Part shown: positions 1 to 11,499 of the stretch, in pieces | Layout: every line of letters starts with the position of its first letter | Position numbering within the stretch: the stretch's first letter is position 1 | Origin: Toxonevra muliebris | Lineage: Eukaryota > Arthropoda > Insecta > Diptera > Pallopteridae | Assembly (NCBI GenBank): GCA_963691655.1 | Contig: OY829326.1 | Location: 100,067,340-100,131,339 of the forward strand | Length of the DNA: 64,000 bases | Direction: 5' to 3' | Notes under the pieces: generated by a model | The model's input: only the letters and a program-made list of their open reading frames with translations | Databases searched by the model: none | What the model was told of the DNA's origin: nothing | Program-made: the position numbers and the translations under genes

Positions 1-1371
1 AATACACAACCTATTTTTTTTTTTTTGAGATTAATGCTAGAACAATAATTGCAACTCTGTACCGGTAATGTCGATGACAATTGTAGCAAACTTTTTTTGT
101 GTGCGACATCTTCATGTAATTCCTTGGACATTTGCGCCATCTGTATGTGAAATGTATAACTGCCATAAACTTTAAGATGGCGACGCTACACATTGTTCTT
201 TCTGCCATATGCGTGTGTGTGTAATTTATATGTTATATTGAATTAAAACTATTTATGAATCGTTTATTATATAGTTTGCTCGTGAATTCAGTTACGGAAT
301 ATTGCCGAACAAAATTATGTCGCATTGCAAATTTACGCGCGACTTAGGACAAGAGAAAAGAAGTTTAACTTCAAAAAAAGGATTGTTTTATTAAAATATT
401 CATTTTAAAATTTTTACCATTTTTGTAATAAATGTTCCTATATATCTGGAAATTTCAAAATTTTTTACAAAAAAGAGGAAAAAATATTTAAAGTTAACGA
501 AAATCGGGATATTCTTGCCAATTACTTAAATGGTCGAATTATCTACCAGTTGCAAAAAAAAAAAAAATACTCCCTTAAATTTAAAAATTTCCTTTCACTA
601 TGGGTGCCGAAAAACCATAAAAAAATTAAAAACTTTTTTAATATTTCTGGCTTTGGGGTTTTGCAATATAAAAGCATCCAATAATTTTTAAAACCGGGGT
701 TGTGTATAGAGTGTGTAAAATGAATATACATTTTTTTTTAATTTGAATAAGAAGCTCTTTTTTGGGCATTTGAGTTAAAATTTCACAGAGCAAAACAAAA
801 AATATTTTACAAACTTAGTTGGCTTTTCAGAGCTTCTGCCCTGAACAAAACAGAAAACTCTTTGATTTAAAAAATATTTCTTTTGAGCCAAAAATAACAA
901 TGTACAAAACTAGTTTGCGAAAAAATTCGTCGAACAATTTGACCCGCCTTAAGTATTAGATATACATATATATTAGGGTGTAGTATTTTTCGAAAAAAAA
1001 AACATTGGCTATGGCCATAACCATTGCAACGGAAACGGAAAGAAATAGCTTTTAACGGTTTTTGACGGTAAAACTGTCAGTATAACAAAAAAGACTTTTT
1101 GGTGGCAAGTAGAAGTGAAATTAGATTAGAATGCAATCTTTAAATCTATTGCAACAACGATTGAAAAAAATTCCGCAGCAATCAACCATTCCCATCATCA
1201 GCTTCAAAAATAGTGTTAGCAATATTCAAAATCATGATAGTTTTTTAGGAGACTATGAAAATTAAATCTAGAGGTTAATTTTCAAAGTCATAGCTTAAGT
1301 TCATGTCAATTTCGTTATTTGAAGTTATATATAAACAGGTTAATGAACAAATGTAGTCATCACAACTACAA
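1..1371. other. Intergenic, no gene recognised
   Basis: AT-rich sequence with homopolymer runs. The few short open frames have no recognisable domain. I see no splice-bounded exon, RNA gene or terminal inverted repeat that I could pair. Confidence 0.6.
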
Positions 1372-1520
1372 TGTATATAGAGACGGGCAAATCAGACGAA
1401 CGTTTCGGAATCCGCCACAATTCCTCATCAGTGATCTTAGTGGAAGTTCTTAATCTTTCAATATTCTATATAAGCTACTAATATTTAAAATCATAACCCA
1501 GAATTACAGATTTGATTCCA
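1372..1520 (+). repeat. Diverged relative of the interior of the 34.4-kb MITE
   Basis: This stretch aligns by eye with 34455-34600. Shared blocks include CGTTTCGGAA, CCGCCAC, CATCAGTGATCTT, ATTCTATATA and CAGAATTACA in the same order and spacing. The terminal inverted arms seen around the 34-kb copy are not recognisable here. It is therefore a decayed or partial copy. From 1521 to 2212 I see nothing further that I can name. Confidence 0.55.
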
Positions 1521-2212
1521 AATATCTTCAAGAAACTACCACTACCGTTCCATACAATTTTGTTGTTGTTTTTTTTCCCATTGTAGCTCATCTGCATAAC
1601 AGTTCGTTATTTGAATATTGAATATTCAAAACCTTCACAATGAGTTCAGGAAGGCAATCTTATTTTGTTGATATCAAAGAAAAATTTAAATTGAAAAAAA
1701 ATCAAAATTTTCAAAGTCAGATTGAGTATTGCGAGCGAACCACTTCACCAATTCGGATCAAATATGGCTTAAAATGAAATTTTATTTAGCTTGAATTCTT
1801 ATATATTGATTGATTTATACTTGGCACCAAAAAGTATTTTTTGTCATACAGTAGCAGAGGTTACCGTCATTTAAAATCGTTTCTTTGGCATAACTTGGAA
1901 AATTCTTCCAGCGGGAGCGTTATTCTGTTTAAAGTCAGAGGAGCAATGTAATTGTAATTAAGTGTAAATATATAAACTTCAAAAGCTAAAGACTGTACTT
2001 GGCCCTACCAGCAGAAACTGATGATGACAAGCGGGCAAAATTAATCATAGTTTGCAGTTCTAGCTAAGCAAGTTAGCAAGTTTTGGGGGTTCAATCATGC
2101 ATCATATGAATATTTGATTTTTTAAGAGGTTGATATCCAGCACGGAGTGTACAAAGATTGTATTTTTGTAGTAGTTGCATGACAATCAACGTTGTATATT
2201 ACGATTTTTCAA

Positions 2213-3452
2213 CTGTGTGGGAAAAAATCTTAACACACGTTTTACCTAATATTTTTTTTGGGTGTAAAATTTAAAAATTTCTTTGATCGAGTTATCTTTG
2301 AAAAATATGTCAGTTGTTATTTTTATGACAAACATGTTGATTTATTGTGAGTTTGATCAAAATGAGTGAAGAAAAATAAGTACATCTTAAAATTATTAAA
2401 AATTTTCAAAAAAATCCAAATTGGTCTTACAAAAAAAATGGCCAAAGAATTGAAGGTCTGCCGTCAAACTGTTTCCAATGTTATCAAACAGTTTCAGGAG
2501 AATTTGACCATCGATAGCAAAACCTGGTTCGGGAAGAAAACAAGGACCACATGATATTGGGAAAGTCAAGAAAATTGAAAGCATATTGGAAAGATCTCCA
2601 AACACATCTGGCAAAAAAGCTGCCCGGTTAGCCCAGTGCTCTGACTATTTGTTGCGAAAAGTTAAAGCCAATGCATGTTTGAAAACATACAAAGTCCAAA
2701 AAGTTCCAGACAGGAATGCTGCAAAAAATTTAGACGCCAAAAGTAGGGCTCGGAAATCCAATTTCATACAAAAATATTCATGTTGTATAATGGACGACGA
2801 AACTTATGTACTGGCAGATTTTACGCAGCTTCCGGGTCAAAATTTTTATGTTGGTGATGCTCGAGCAAATGTTGTAGAACAATTTAGAATCCAAAAACAG
2901 ACAACATTTCCTAAAAAAAATCCTGGTATGGCAAGGTATATGCAGTTGCGGCAAAAGAAGCATGTCATTTGTTACAATGGGCTCTATAAATACCGAAATA
3001 TACATCAAAGAATGTTTGAAAAAAGACTTCTTCCTTTCATAAGAGAGCACAATGTGTCCACATATTTTTGGCCCGATTTGGCATCATGTCACTACGGCAA
3101 GAAAGCTCTGGAGTGGTCACAAAGTAATAACATAGTTTTTATAACAAGAGAGGCCAATCCTCCAAATTGTCCGGAGCTAAGACCAGTGGGGAGATATTGG
3201 GCTCTTGTGAAAAGAAACTTAAAGAGCACAAAAAAGGCAAACTGTTCAAAAAAATTGTCTGAAACAACTATCAAATCTCTAATGGAAGGCTTACCAAAAA
3301 AGGCCCACGAGTTCATAATTAGTGGTTAGAAAAGTTATATTTTTCTATAATTTGTAAAATATTATCAATTAAATAAAAAAAAAAAATCGAAACTCTGAGA
3401 TCAACCGTTTAAAAATTATTGAATTTTATATATGTTAAGATTTTATCTCACT
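2213..3452 (+). mobile_element. ITmD37E-like (Tc1/mariner) element, decayed copy A
   Basis: The ends are imperfect inverted repeats. The left end has TGTGTGGGAAAAAATCTTAA and the right end, read inward, has AGTGAGATAAAATCTTAAC. The right end is followed by TA, the dinucleotide duplicated by this superfamily; the left TA is no longer visible. The span of about 1.24 kb matches the full-length relative at 34776-36017. Between the ends lies a broken transposase on the plus strand. The copy is old: the ends are diverged and the frame is interrupted several times. Confidence 0.7.
2362..3329 (+). pseudogene. DD37E transposase pseudogene (copy A)
   Basis: Remnant of a cut-and-paste transposase. An N-terminal helix-turn-helix block (AKELKVCRQTVSNVIKQF) lies at 2439-2492. 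The open stretch 2586-3329 (247 codons) carries the catalytic region: IMDDETYV with the first Asp near residue 70, FWPDLASCHY with the second Asp at residue 164, and PPNCPELRPVGRYW. Thirty-seven residues separate the second Asp from the third position, which defines the D37E family. That third position is Gly202 (GGG) where the relative at 34.9-35.9 kb has Glu, so the copy cannot be catalytic. Frameshifts in A-runs occur near 2430 and 2520. Residues of about 108-147 are out of frame against the relative, between two compensating shifts. A stop falls five codons after the ATG at 2362. Confidence 0.8.
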
Positions 3453-5110
3453 TATTATGTACAGTAAATAGTTGTGCTAGAAATATTTGGACTATTTGAC
3501 TACATTGTAGTGTGCTCTGGCTATTTTCAAATAATTGTTAAATAAATGTGTTTATTTCGTTTGACCCTTTGTGGAGAACAGGGAACCAACAAATAAAATA
3601 AATACTGTATCGAAAATATCAATGCATTTGTAACTTTGTATGAATTCAAGAAAAAACTTCATGATTTCTAAATGAAAGTAGTGAATTAAGATTTGAATCA
3701 AGATATCAGGAAAAATAATATGAGTTCGTGATATCTACTAGTTTTTGCATGTGCAAGGATGCCCAAAATTTCGTTTAAACCAAGTTACAATATATCATCA
3801 TTTCCTTAAAAATGTAATGGAAACCCAAATTAAGATTTCAATAGGAAAAATAAAACCTTTTCTAAAATGGGATGAAGTCATAAAAAGTATTTCATTACTT
3901 GAAATATTCAAATTTACTTGAAATACTTCAATTTTAACTGCAACTTTAGCTAACATTTCCATTTTCTAATCAAAGCAAAAGAGGAAATTAAAATATAAGA
4001 AGTAAACAAGTAACGCCTCTCAACATACTTTGGGATAATATTAATTCAAATGAGCTTACATTCATACATTTCTATTACCATCCACCTAAACTTTTGCTTC
4101 ATACTCATCGTTTTAAATTTAAACTCACACCCAAACACATTTGTATGTGACTTACTTCTCTTTCAAAATTTTATGCATAATTAATTGTACAATTAAAAAA
4201 CGCATTAACAAAATTCACCAGTAAAAAAAGAAAACGAAAAAGCAAAAACAAGTTTATGTAAGTATAAACTTTTTCTGCAACATGCGTCATTTTACATGTA
4301 AAACCCAAGAAAAGTTCCGAAAAAATCAAAAAGATATTGTATACAAAACAAGAAAACAACTTGAAAAACAATAAAGTACAAAACCAAAGCATGTTACTGC
4401 GTTGCCAGGAGGATGGATGCAGGGGTAGGCGTGTTTTGAGACCGTAGACCATAAAGAAAATGTATTACAAACATTTTTGGTTTGTTGAGTGTTTTTATTT
4501 TTTTATTTGTTACGAATTTGCGATGACAAATTTACACAAGTACAACGTGGCGTATGTGTAACAAAAATCTGATTCTACTTTCAAATATTTACAACATTTT
4601 GGTAATGAAGGCAGAGGATGTTTTTTTTTTTTGGAAACAGAATCGCAAATAAATGGATATCTTAAATGTTACTTGTTTAGTTTGAATTGTAGAGTCTGCA
4701 ATATTTATATTGATGTTGAAGCTATAACAGCAGGGCAAATCGCAATCAATCATATTCAATTGTATAGAAATTGAAATAAACTGCATTGCAATTGAAATTT
4801 TTAAATCAAAGCAATATTGTAAACTACCTTAGAATTGATTGCATGAAAAAGTTTTAGAAAGTTTCGCATATATAGCTAAGAAAATTTTTTAGTTTGTTAT
4901 TTGGAATGGTCGATATTTGGTTTTTAATATCTATTTGCTTACGAAAGCGGTCAATTAATAGTTTTTTCTTTACGTATATGTCTATCTGTGCTTATGCAAT
5001 AGCTTAAGTAAACTCACAGACACCTGCCTTACATGTTCACAGCTGCAACAAATATGTATACACATATACAACCATCAATACAAACACAGATACACACACA
5101 CACGCTCACT
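3453..5110. other. Intergenic, no gene recognised
   Basis: AT-rich sequence with small microsatellite-like patches, including a CA-rich stretch at about 5080-5104. Minus-strand open frames at 4171-4452 and 4589-4786 are low-complexity, with no domain or splice context. I see nothing else in it. Confidence 0.55.
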
Positions 5111-5119
5111 CTTTCATAT

Positions 5120-6425
5120 AATCAAAGCAGTGACGGATTTGACAAAAAAAGCCTGAACATTGAAAACATTTTGAAACCAAGCCAAAATTCAGACCAAAAT
5201 ACGGGCCAAAAATCAAATCGAAAGCTGACAAGCAGACTACAAATTATAGTAAAGTGGACGTAAATTCAAACCAAAACTTAAACCAAAACACAGACCAAAG
5301 TTCAGGCCAACAGCAGATCAAAATTAAACTTCAAAACAGATAAAAATTCAGACCAAAATTTAGACCAAAACCAGACCAAAAACAGGCCAAAAATTAAACC
5401 AAACTCAGAAATAAAACCATTTCAAAATTCAGAACAAAACCATACCGAAACTGAAACAAAACTTAAACTAAAACTCAGGTCAAAACTCAGACCAAGTTCA
5501 GCAAAGTGTAAACCATAAATCAGGCCAATAATCAGCTCAAAATTCAGATCAAAAGAAAGCATTGAAAATATATTAAAACTCAGTCTAACATCAAACTTAA
5601 ATTTAGACCAAATTCAAACCTAAAACTGATCAAATTCATGTCATTTTATCTGCGTAAGCAATGCAGTCCGGACTGCGATTGCATCGGTCAACGATCTGTG
5701 CGTATGCAGATGCGACACTCGGTCGTATTGGGCGGAAGAGGGTCCGTTTGGGGAAAAAGAAATCAAACCAAAATTTAGATCAAAACTCAGGCTAAACTCA
5801 TATCTAAAAAGCAAACACAAATTTAAAGCAAAAACCGGCCAAAACTCAAACCAAATTTAAATCCAGAGATGGACCAAATTTAGATCAGCATTCAAACAAT
5901 GAAATAGTAAAAAAAATGAGACAAAAAATAGACCAAATTTATGCATAAACACTTATCAAAAATTAGACAAAATTTCAAAAGGGAAAATTAAAAAAGTTCA
6001 GATCAAAACTCTGATCAAATGCAGACCATAAGACTAAGACCAAATTCAAACCAAATTCAAACCAAAAGTTAAATCAAACAAAAAATTCAAATCAAAAATC
6101 AAACCAATTTTGTAAAAGTTTAAATCATAAATAAAGCCAATAATCAGGCTGAAATTCGGACATTAATCGAAAGTATATCGAAACTCAGCTCGAAAACAGC
6201 CCAAAAATTAGAAAAATCAAAATTAAGATCAAAAGTCTGGCTAAATTCATATCCAAAAATATGGCCCAAATCAGACCGAATTTAGGTTTAGAAACAGACC
6301 AAAATTTAAACCAATATTCAGACCCAAAATCAGATGAAAAACTAGACAAAAAGGCCAAACTCAGGTCTAAAACCAAAATTTAGACAAAAGTTTAAACTAA
6401 ACCCAACCTAAAAACCAACCTATCT
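5120..6425 (+). repeat. Degenerate CCAAAATTCAGA-type array A
   Basis: About 1.3 kb of loosely repeated short units of the form ACCAAAATTCAGACCAAAA, with variants AACTCAG, AATTTAG and GGCCAAAA. Units differ in length, so no fixed period can be read by eye. The same vocabulary recurs at 40.1-40.9 kb and 62.8-63.0 kb. The array is split at about 5636-5757 by an unrelated GC-richer segment. Open frames within it are repeat translation, not genes. Confidence 0.8.
5636..5757. other. GC-richer island with palindrome inside array A
   Basis: Roughly 120 bp of balanced base composition embedded in the AT-rich array. It holds the perfect 12-bp palindrome CAGTCCGGACTG. This extends outward as an imperfect palindrome (GCAAT-GCAGTCC against GGACTGCGATTGC) with one unpaired base. 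Related words follow (CTGTGCGTATGCAGATGCG). I cannot assign it to a gene, tRNA or known element. Confidence 0.55.
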
Positions 6426-7254
6426 ATGAAACCGCTACTGATTCAAGTCATATCAATTACATTTTTGGCAATTAAGCTACTACGAGTAGCAGAAATAGGT
6501 AGTTCATTGCACTGAAAGTGTTGCAATAAAATTGCTTATAATTGCGGTTGAGTGGTTTTACATTGTTGTTGTTATTTCGATTGGTATTGCTGTTATTCCT
6601 GATACGAGTATTGCTGTAACTATTGCCATAATTATTGCTATAACTATTGCAGCTATTTCTTCTATTATGGCTAACAAATATCTATGTACGTCAACATGAA
6701 ATTGCTTTTACATATTCATACATACATCTGAATATCAAACAACTAAATACAAAAACTTATATGTGTGTGAGTGCAGGAATGAATTTATTTCAGTATGTGA
6801 ATATTAGTGTTTTACATATACAGCAATTATGATATGAATTTAAGTTCAATGCGCCATTAATGAATGCTTAACTTGTTGTACTTTTTTAAATGTATATTGA
6901 TTATATCGATTTCAATTTGAAGCAGATTTTCATGCATGTAAAACTACTAGAAATCATTATAAGTTTCTTAATTATAGTATATGTACCTATGTACATACAA
7001 ATACAATTTCCAACATATCGAATTAAATGATAAGTACATATGAGTAGTTATATCATTAGTACCTAGTTTTGTAATTTATTGCTGGATATTTAGAATATTT
7101 AATCAATCAATGGCTGTATTTATGTGTTTGAAGCCTTCAGTAATTGCTCACATATAATTTAATACATACTTGAATTTCGTAGAATATTGTGTGATTAATA
7201 ATTACATGAGAAATGGAATTCATTGCTAATATGTATGAAAACCTACATAAATAG
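6426..7254. other. Intergenic, no gene recognised
   Basis: AT-rich DNA with a run of ATTGCTGTAACTATTGC-like triplet-rich sequence near 6560-6660. No supported gene or RNA. Confidence 0.5.
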
Positions 7255-7727
7255 GGGATGGTGGGGAACTTGGGAATATGAAGAGTTGAGCAACACGTCA
7301 AAATCTATTTCAAGGCAGTAGTTTGTACAAGTTCTCGCCAAACTCAACTCAACAGCACTAGTCACGTCAACATGCATTCTTATACCAGCATTCTAGTTGC
7401 ACTGACTACTGACATTTAGTGAGTGGTGAATTTCAATTTGAGACGATTTGACATTCTATTGCAATACTTTAGTCTCTAATGGCTAACCATTAGTACCAAA
7501 ATAGTCAGCTGGAGTTTGGCAGGTCGTAAGGCATCATAAAAATTATTATTACTACGAAAAAGATTTTATCTTTCGTCCTTTGTGTTTTTTAAAAAAAATA
7601 AATTATGAAAGAAGAGATAGTTATTTTTGATATCATTTTAAAGGTAGAAGCAACAGAGGCAAGGTAAAGTTTTAGATATCATTTATTAAAAATATAATGT
7701 GCAATAAGCAAGAATCTGACTTACAGA

Positions 7728-8055
7728 TTGCAGCGCAGGCGCAAGCTGCGATATTTGCGTGACAGAGAAGACCCTTTTGTTCTAGGGGAGAATATTTTTT
7801 GGAAACTTTTCAGGTTCCTAAAATCGTTGTGTTGGGACTTTATTACAGCTCTCGAACCATATGACAAGCATAAAACCAGATTGCCTTTTGAATTTCGTGT
7901 AATGTTATAATTTGTTTACCTTTCGATACATGTATTTGTATATTCCTTATGATCAGTTTATTTCAGTGCTTTATTTTTTAAACAGTGGTTCATACCAGCA
8001 TTGCGTTGGAAATAGCTACATCTCTGCTATGAGCCAGCCCAGCACTCCAAAATGA
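7728..8055 (+). pseudogene. PIF/Harbinger-type nuclease N-terminal fragment
   Basis: Codons from 7728 to 7907 read as the N-terminal region of Harbinger nucleases: a basic RRRK start, RDREDPFVL, then a helix-rich stretch ending KTRLPFEFRVML before a stop. After a gap resembling a short intron (GTTTAC near 7913, TTTCAG ending at 7966), reading resumes with SGSYQHCVGN and AMSQPST at about 7983-8046. These match the GSYQ...VG...SQPS block that follows in this family. A TGA at 8054 ends it. No DDE catalytic block is visible downstream on this strand. The fragment is truncated and non-functional. Confidence 0.55.
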
Positions 8056-8579
8056 TGTAATTCATTTGCTAAGTTGTTAAATAAATTATAAAAACCTCAA
8101 AATCGTTGTCATATTTAAAAGCTTTTTTCAAAAAGATACCAGAACCTGTTTTCCCATTGCATTCTGGCTGTACATACAAATTTCCACTATCTTCCTTGCT
8201 ATGGTTTCTCAAATTAAAAATCAGACTTAGCAGCCCTACTCATTTTTCCCCCATGAAATTATAATAAGAAGTAATACTTCCATACAAAATCAGTACCACA
8301 AATAACTCTAGAAAAATCCCATAAAAAAAATTGGAGTTATATGGGAGCTATCACGTCCCTCTTTTCCAAAACATCAACACGGCATCATCCCGAGATATAC
8401 TAAAAAATATGTGAAATAACCATTCAAACACAAAATGCTGTGAAAATCTATTAAGTAATATAGATAACTAAAAACATTCATCAACTCTTATTTTTGTACA
8501 TATGTATATTAGATTGGTAGTTGTGCACATAGTTATATTTTTTTGAAGCTAACTTACATAACATACATGCATATATAAA

Positions 8580-8845
8580 TGCACCCATCCATAAATACAT
8601 CCATACATATATACATACATCCATCCATACATCCACACATCCATACATCCATACATTCATACATCCATACATCCATAATCCATACATCCATACATCCATA
8701 CATCCATACATCCATACATCCATACATCCATACATCCATACATCCATACATCCATACATCCATACATCCATACATCCATACATCCATACATCCATACATC
8801 CATACATCCATACATCCATACATCCATACATACATACATACATGT
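8580..8845 (+). repeat. CATCCATA microsatellite
   Basis: About 260 bp of near-perfect 8-bp repeats (CATACATC), with variation at the edges and one irregular unit near 8677. All three plus-strand and minus-strand open frames over it are repeat translation (YIHTSIHP or MDVWMYGC patterns). Confidence 0.95.
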
Positions 8846-9954
8846 ATACACTGCATCAATGAATTCGATATACAAAATATTTACTTTATCAAAAAATTTA
8901 AACATTACCTTGCCGCTACCTTCAAAATTATGTGAAAAAGAAGTATCTCTTCTTCCATGATATTTATGGATTTCCTTAAATTAACTTAGTCAGATGCAGC
9001 CAATTTCCCATTGAAAACCATTTGATTCTCCACCAGATCTGCATCCTTCACATATTTTTAAATTAATCGATTGTTCACATTCAAATTTAGATGATAAATG
9101 TACATGGTTAAGTCGATTGAGGTTTATGTCCATGGTGCTCAGTCGAATTCGAGGAGGTTCATGTCCTCAACAATATGCATTTTGTTTACTTATTTATGTT
9201 TTCACCACATTAAATGGTGAATAGTTTTGAGACTGCTACCTTCAGAATGCCAAATGAAGAGACAATCTCAAGCAAAGACAGAACGAAACAGTCACTAATT
9301 TTTGAGATTAGAGAGAGCACTAACTAATAGAATTCCTATATTAGTATCTCTTCAGATTGTGGGTTAAATATTTTTCCCGAAAATCAATGTTGGCCATTTG
9401 TGTTTGCTGAATTTTTTGAAGCCGGTCATAAAAGTGAGTACATAAAGAAGATCAGCAGTGAATAACCTTTCGCCACACTAAAAGAATTTTGAATAAATAT
9501 GCGATGTGTCTATGAAGCGAGGGCCATTTTGAAAATATGGAAAGTGGGGAGTGGTGCAACATCAAATATTCGATAGCTTTCAACCTAATTTTGGCCTTTT
9601 CCATACTTTCGTGCATTATTCGTGAATAATTCAAATGTTTCATCCAATTTCAAGACTATTTTTTAGTGAGTTTAGAATTTTTCATGATTTTTTCGATAAT
9701 GACTAATGTGTATATATCGCGAGTCAGTTTGAATGAGAGAACTAATCGAACTGCGATTTTTAAACATTTTAGTAACCTAAATAATATTATTTTTTATTAC
9801 TTGAAGATCATCACAATTGGCCATTTTTACAACTTAAATAAAAAATATTCATCAAAATATGCCATTTTAAGCAATCAGGTCCCATGCCAGTGTTTTTACT
9901 ACATCAAAGCTTTTTTCATGAATGCCGATCTTCACTCAATTTTTTATCGAATCA

Positions 9955-10545
9955 CTCGCTGGTCCACTTATATCGGGTACCTGGACATTTGGAGTTAGCT
10001 AAACGGGGCTCACAGTTTACCGATATATCATTTTTCTGCACCATTGGTTTCCCTCTTACTTATGTCTATTGAATTTTTAAATTTGCAATTAAACAAAACT
10101 ATCTTCAGAAAGCAAAAAGTTCCTGGGTAGCAGAGCATACTTGTGATATTACCAGGCTAACATGAACCACTATGGACAATAGACGGACTAGACAGCAATT
10201 CTACGCTGGCAGAAATTCCAACAGCATTACGACTTCAGTGTTCACAGGACACTGCATAATTATTAAGGCTGCGGCGCTGAGGAAAAAGAAGAAACAGTCC
10301 TCCATTTCATGTGCAAATGCCCATCACTGGCCAGGATGAAACTAAAACTCCTAAGCTAACCTTTCTTTACTAGTCTATTCGAGCTATCATCCATAAATAT
10401 TAAAGACATAGCTAGATTCATTAAGGAGTCCTCATGGTTTTCCTCTTCGTAAATGGGGAAGTCGCTCCTCACAATTAGGCTAATAAGTGCTTAAATGTGC
10501 TTTCAAGCAGAAGGCGGCCACTCCAAACTAACCTAACCATGCCGT
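9955..10545 (+). pseudogene. 3-prime end of an RNase H-bearing non-LTR retrotransposon
   Basis: At about 9977 the sequence encodes VPGHLELAKRGSQ, which corresponds to the final RNase H motif (VPGH..I.GNE.AD) with the Asp-bearing part degraded. It is followed by GFPLTY and then a tail typical of these elements. Near 10270-10335 the reading GCGAEEKEETVLHFMCKCP matches the C-terminal Cys/His knuckle, and a short tail follows. The sequence ends near CCAAACTAACCTAACC at about 10535. Frame changes and stops occur throughout. Reverse transcriptase is absent, so this is a heavily 5-prime truncated copy. Confidence 0.6.
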
Positions 10546-10927
10546 TTTCTGAAAATTCAAAAAACCCGATTTTCGGGCCAACAGACAAAATTTATGGAAC
10601 CGTTTTGGAATTTCAATAAACTGCTCAAGCCAAAAATTGTGTGTTTTGGCATATTAGAAATTCACATAGTCAGATGCGTAAAAAATTTGCATAATATTTT
10701 TACCCCAAAAACAAAACACGTTGCATAACTCCCCACCATCCCCTAGTAATGCGATGCGGGTACCTCATGTGGTATGAGTAATATAATTAATATTTGCGTA
10801 CTCGAAATACCGTTATGCTTGCATACGTAGCTAATTGCTTTAAGTGAAAATTTTATTATTCTTACTGTATTATTTCTGACTGAATAATTGAATAATATTT
10901 TGTTTATTTATAGTTTTCAATTTTTAG

Positions 10928-11044
10928 AAAAGAGCTAAATGAGCATACATCGAATTATTTTGATTTTGCTGGCAATGAACATTTTTGAGTTATTATTATA
11001 AAAAATTAGCGTCAAAAAACAAGACTGAAAAAGGCAAGGAAAAG
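10928..11044 (+). CDS. Candidate host exon A, protein unrecognised
   Basis: A T-rich tract ending TTTTTAG precedes 10928, and the segment ends at AAG followed by the donor GTTAGT. Reading with one leading base gives KELNEHTSNYFDFAGNEHF. Then, after one missing base in a run of five T at 10982-10986, LSYYYKKLASKNKTEKGKEK runs to the donor in phase 0. The composition is unlike the repeat translations around it. I do not recognise a domain. Exon B starts in phase 0, which fits. The missing base means that either this exon is a pseudoexon or the sequence has an error there. The upstream exon was not found. Confidence 0.4.
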
Positions 11045-11259
11045 GTTAGTGAGGTTATTAAACACCTTCTGCTAGTTCATCATAAGCTGACATGCTTTAG
11101 TTGCTTCTATGGAAAATTCGGCTCTAACTACAGAGTTGTTATAGCCAAAGTTGTGTTCTCCAACTAATTAAAACGTGGAGCTCATTAAAAGCCAGCATCA
11201 AATCTGTCCTTTTATAGAACTACAAAGTCTGTTAAATTTTGCGAACAGGTGAGTTGCAG

Positions 11260-11458
11260 ATGTTAACTGATAAATTTTTTAAACAATACTTTGAAGATCG
11301 GTTAGCCCAATATTATCAACAACACAGGCATGTACATGAAGATAAAAAAACTTCGAATGACAAAAAATTAGAAGAAGAGGATATGGAGATGTATTGGGCA
11401 TATATTCGTAAACAATCTATGAAGCGAAGAAAAGGATGTACATTTATTCCATGGGAAA
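11260..11458 (+). CDS. Candidate host exon B, protein unrecognised
   Basis: Starts directly after an acceptor ending GAGTTGCAG and ends before a near-consensus donor GTAAGT, with one base left over (phase 1). Sixty-six codons are open. Recognisable stretches are DKFFKQYFEDRLAQYYQQHR, an acidic/basic middle (KKLEEEDMEMYW) and IRKQSMKRRKGCTFIPWE. The charged, helix-prone composition looks like a real soluble protein, but I cannot name the family. It is 215 bp downstream of exon A. The leading ATG need not be a start because the frame joins exon A in phase 0. Beyond the donor the frame runs into a MITE-like sequence. Confidence 0.5.
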
Positions 11459-11499
11459 GTAAGTCTTTTAGTGAAATAGGAATAATGACTTTGTTGAAG

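Larger units (their letters stand above)
7255..10743 (+). mobile_element. Candidate PIF/Harbinger-like element with later insertions
   Basis: The sequence GGGGATGGTGGGGA begins at 7255, and its reverse complement ends at 10743; both are directly flanked by TA. The internal plus-strand fragment at 7728-8055 resembles PIF/Harbinger nucleases, whose termini commonly begin with a G-run. That family normally makes 3-bp TWA duplications. Here only TA is shared, so the boundary is tentative. The 3.5-kb interval also holds a CATCCATA microsatellite, a minus-strand open frame at 9452-9643 of unknown origin, and a LINE 3-prime tail at 9955-10545. It is probably an element that accumulated insertions. 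Confidence 0.45.

Noticed and set aside
8481..8935. Long overlapping open frames of about 80-120 codons on both strands; superficially CRISPR-like repetition
   Set aside because: They are translations of a contiguous CATCCATA microsatellite with no unique spacers and no associated genes.
9452..9643. Minus-strand frame considered as the C-terminal part of the Harbinger-like nuclease
   Set aside because: It is on the opposite strand to the N-terminal fragment and lacks clear family motifs.
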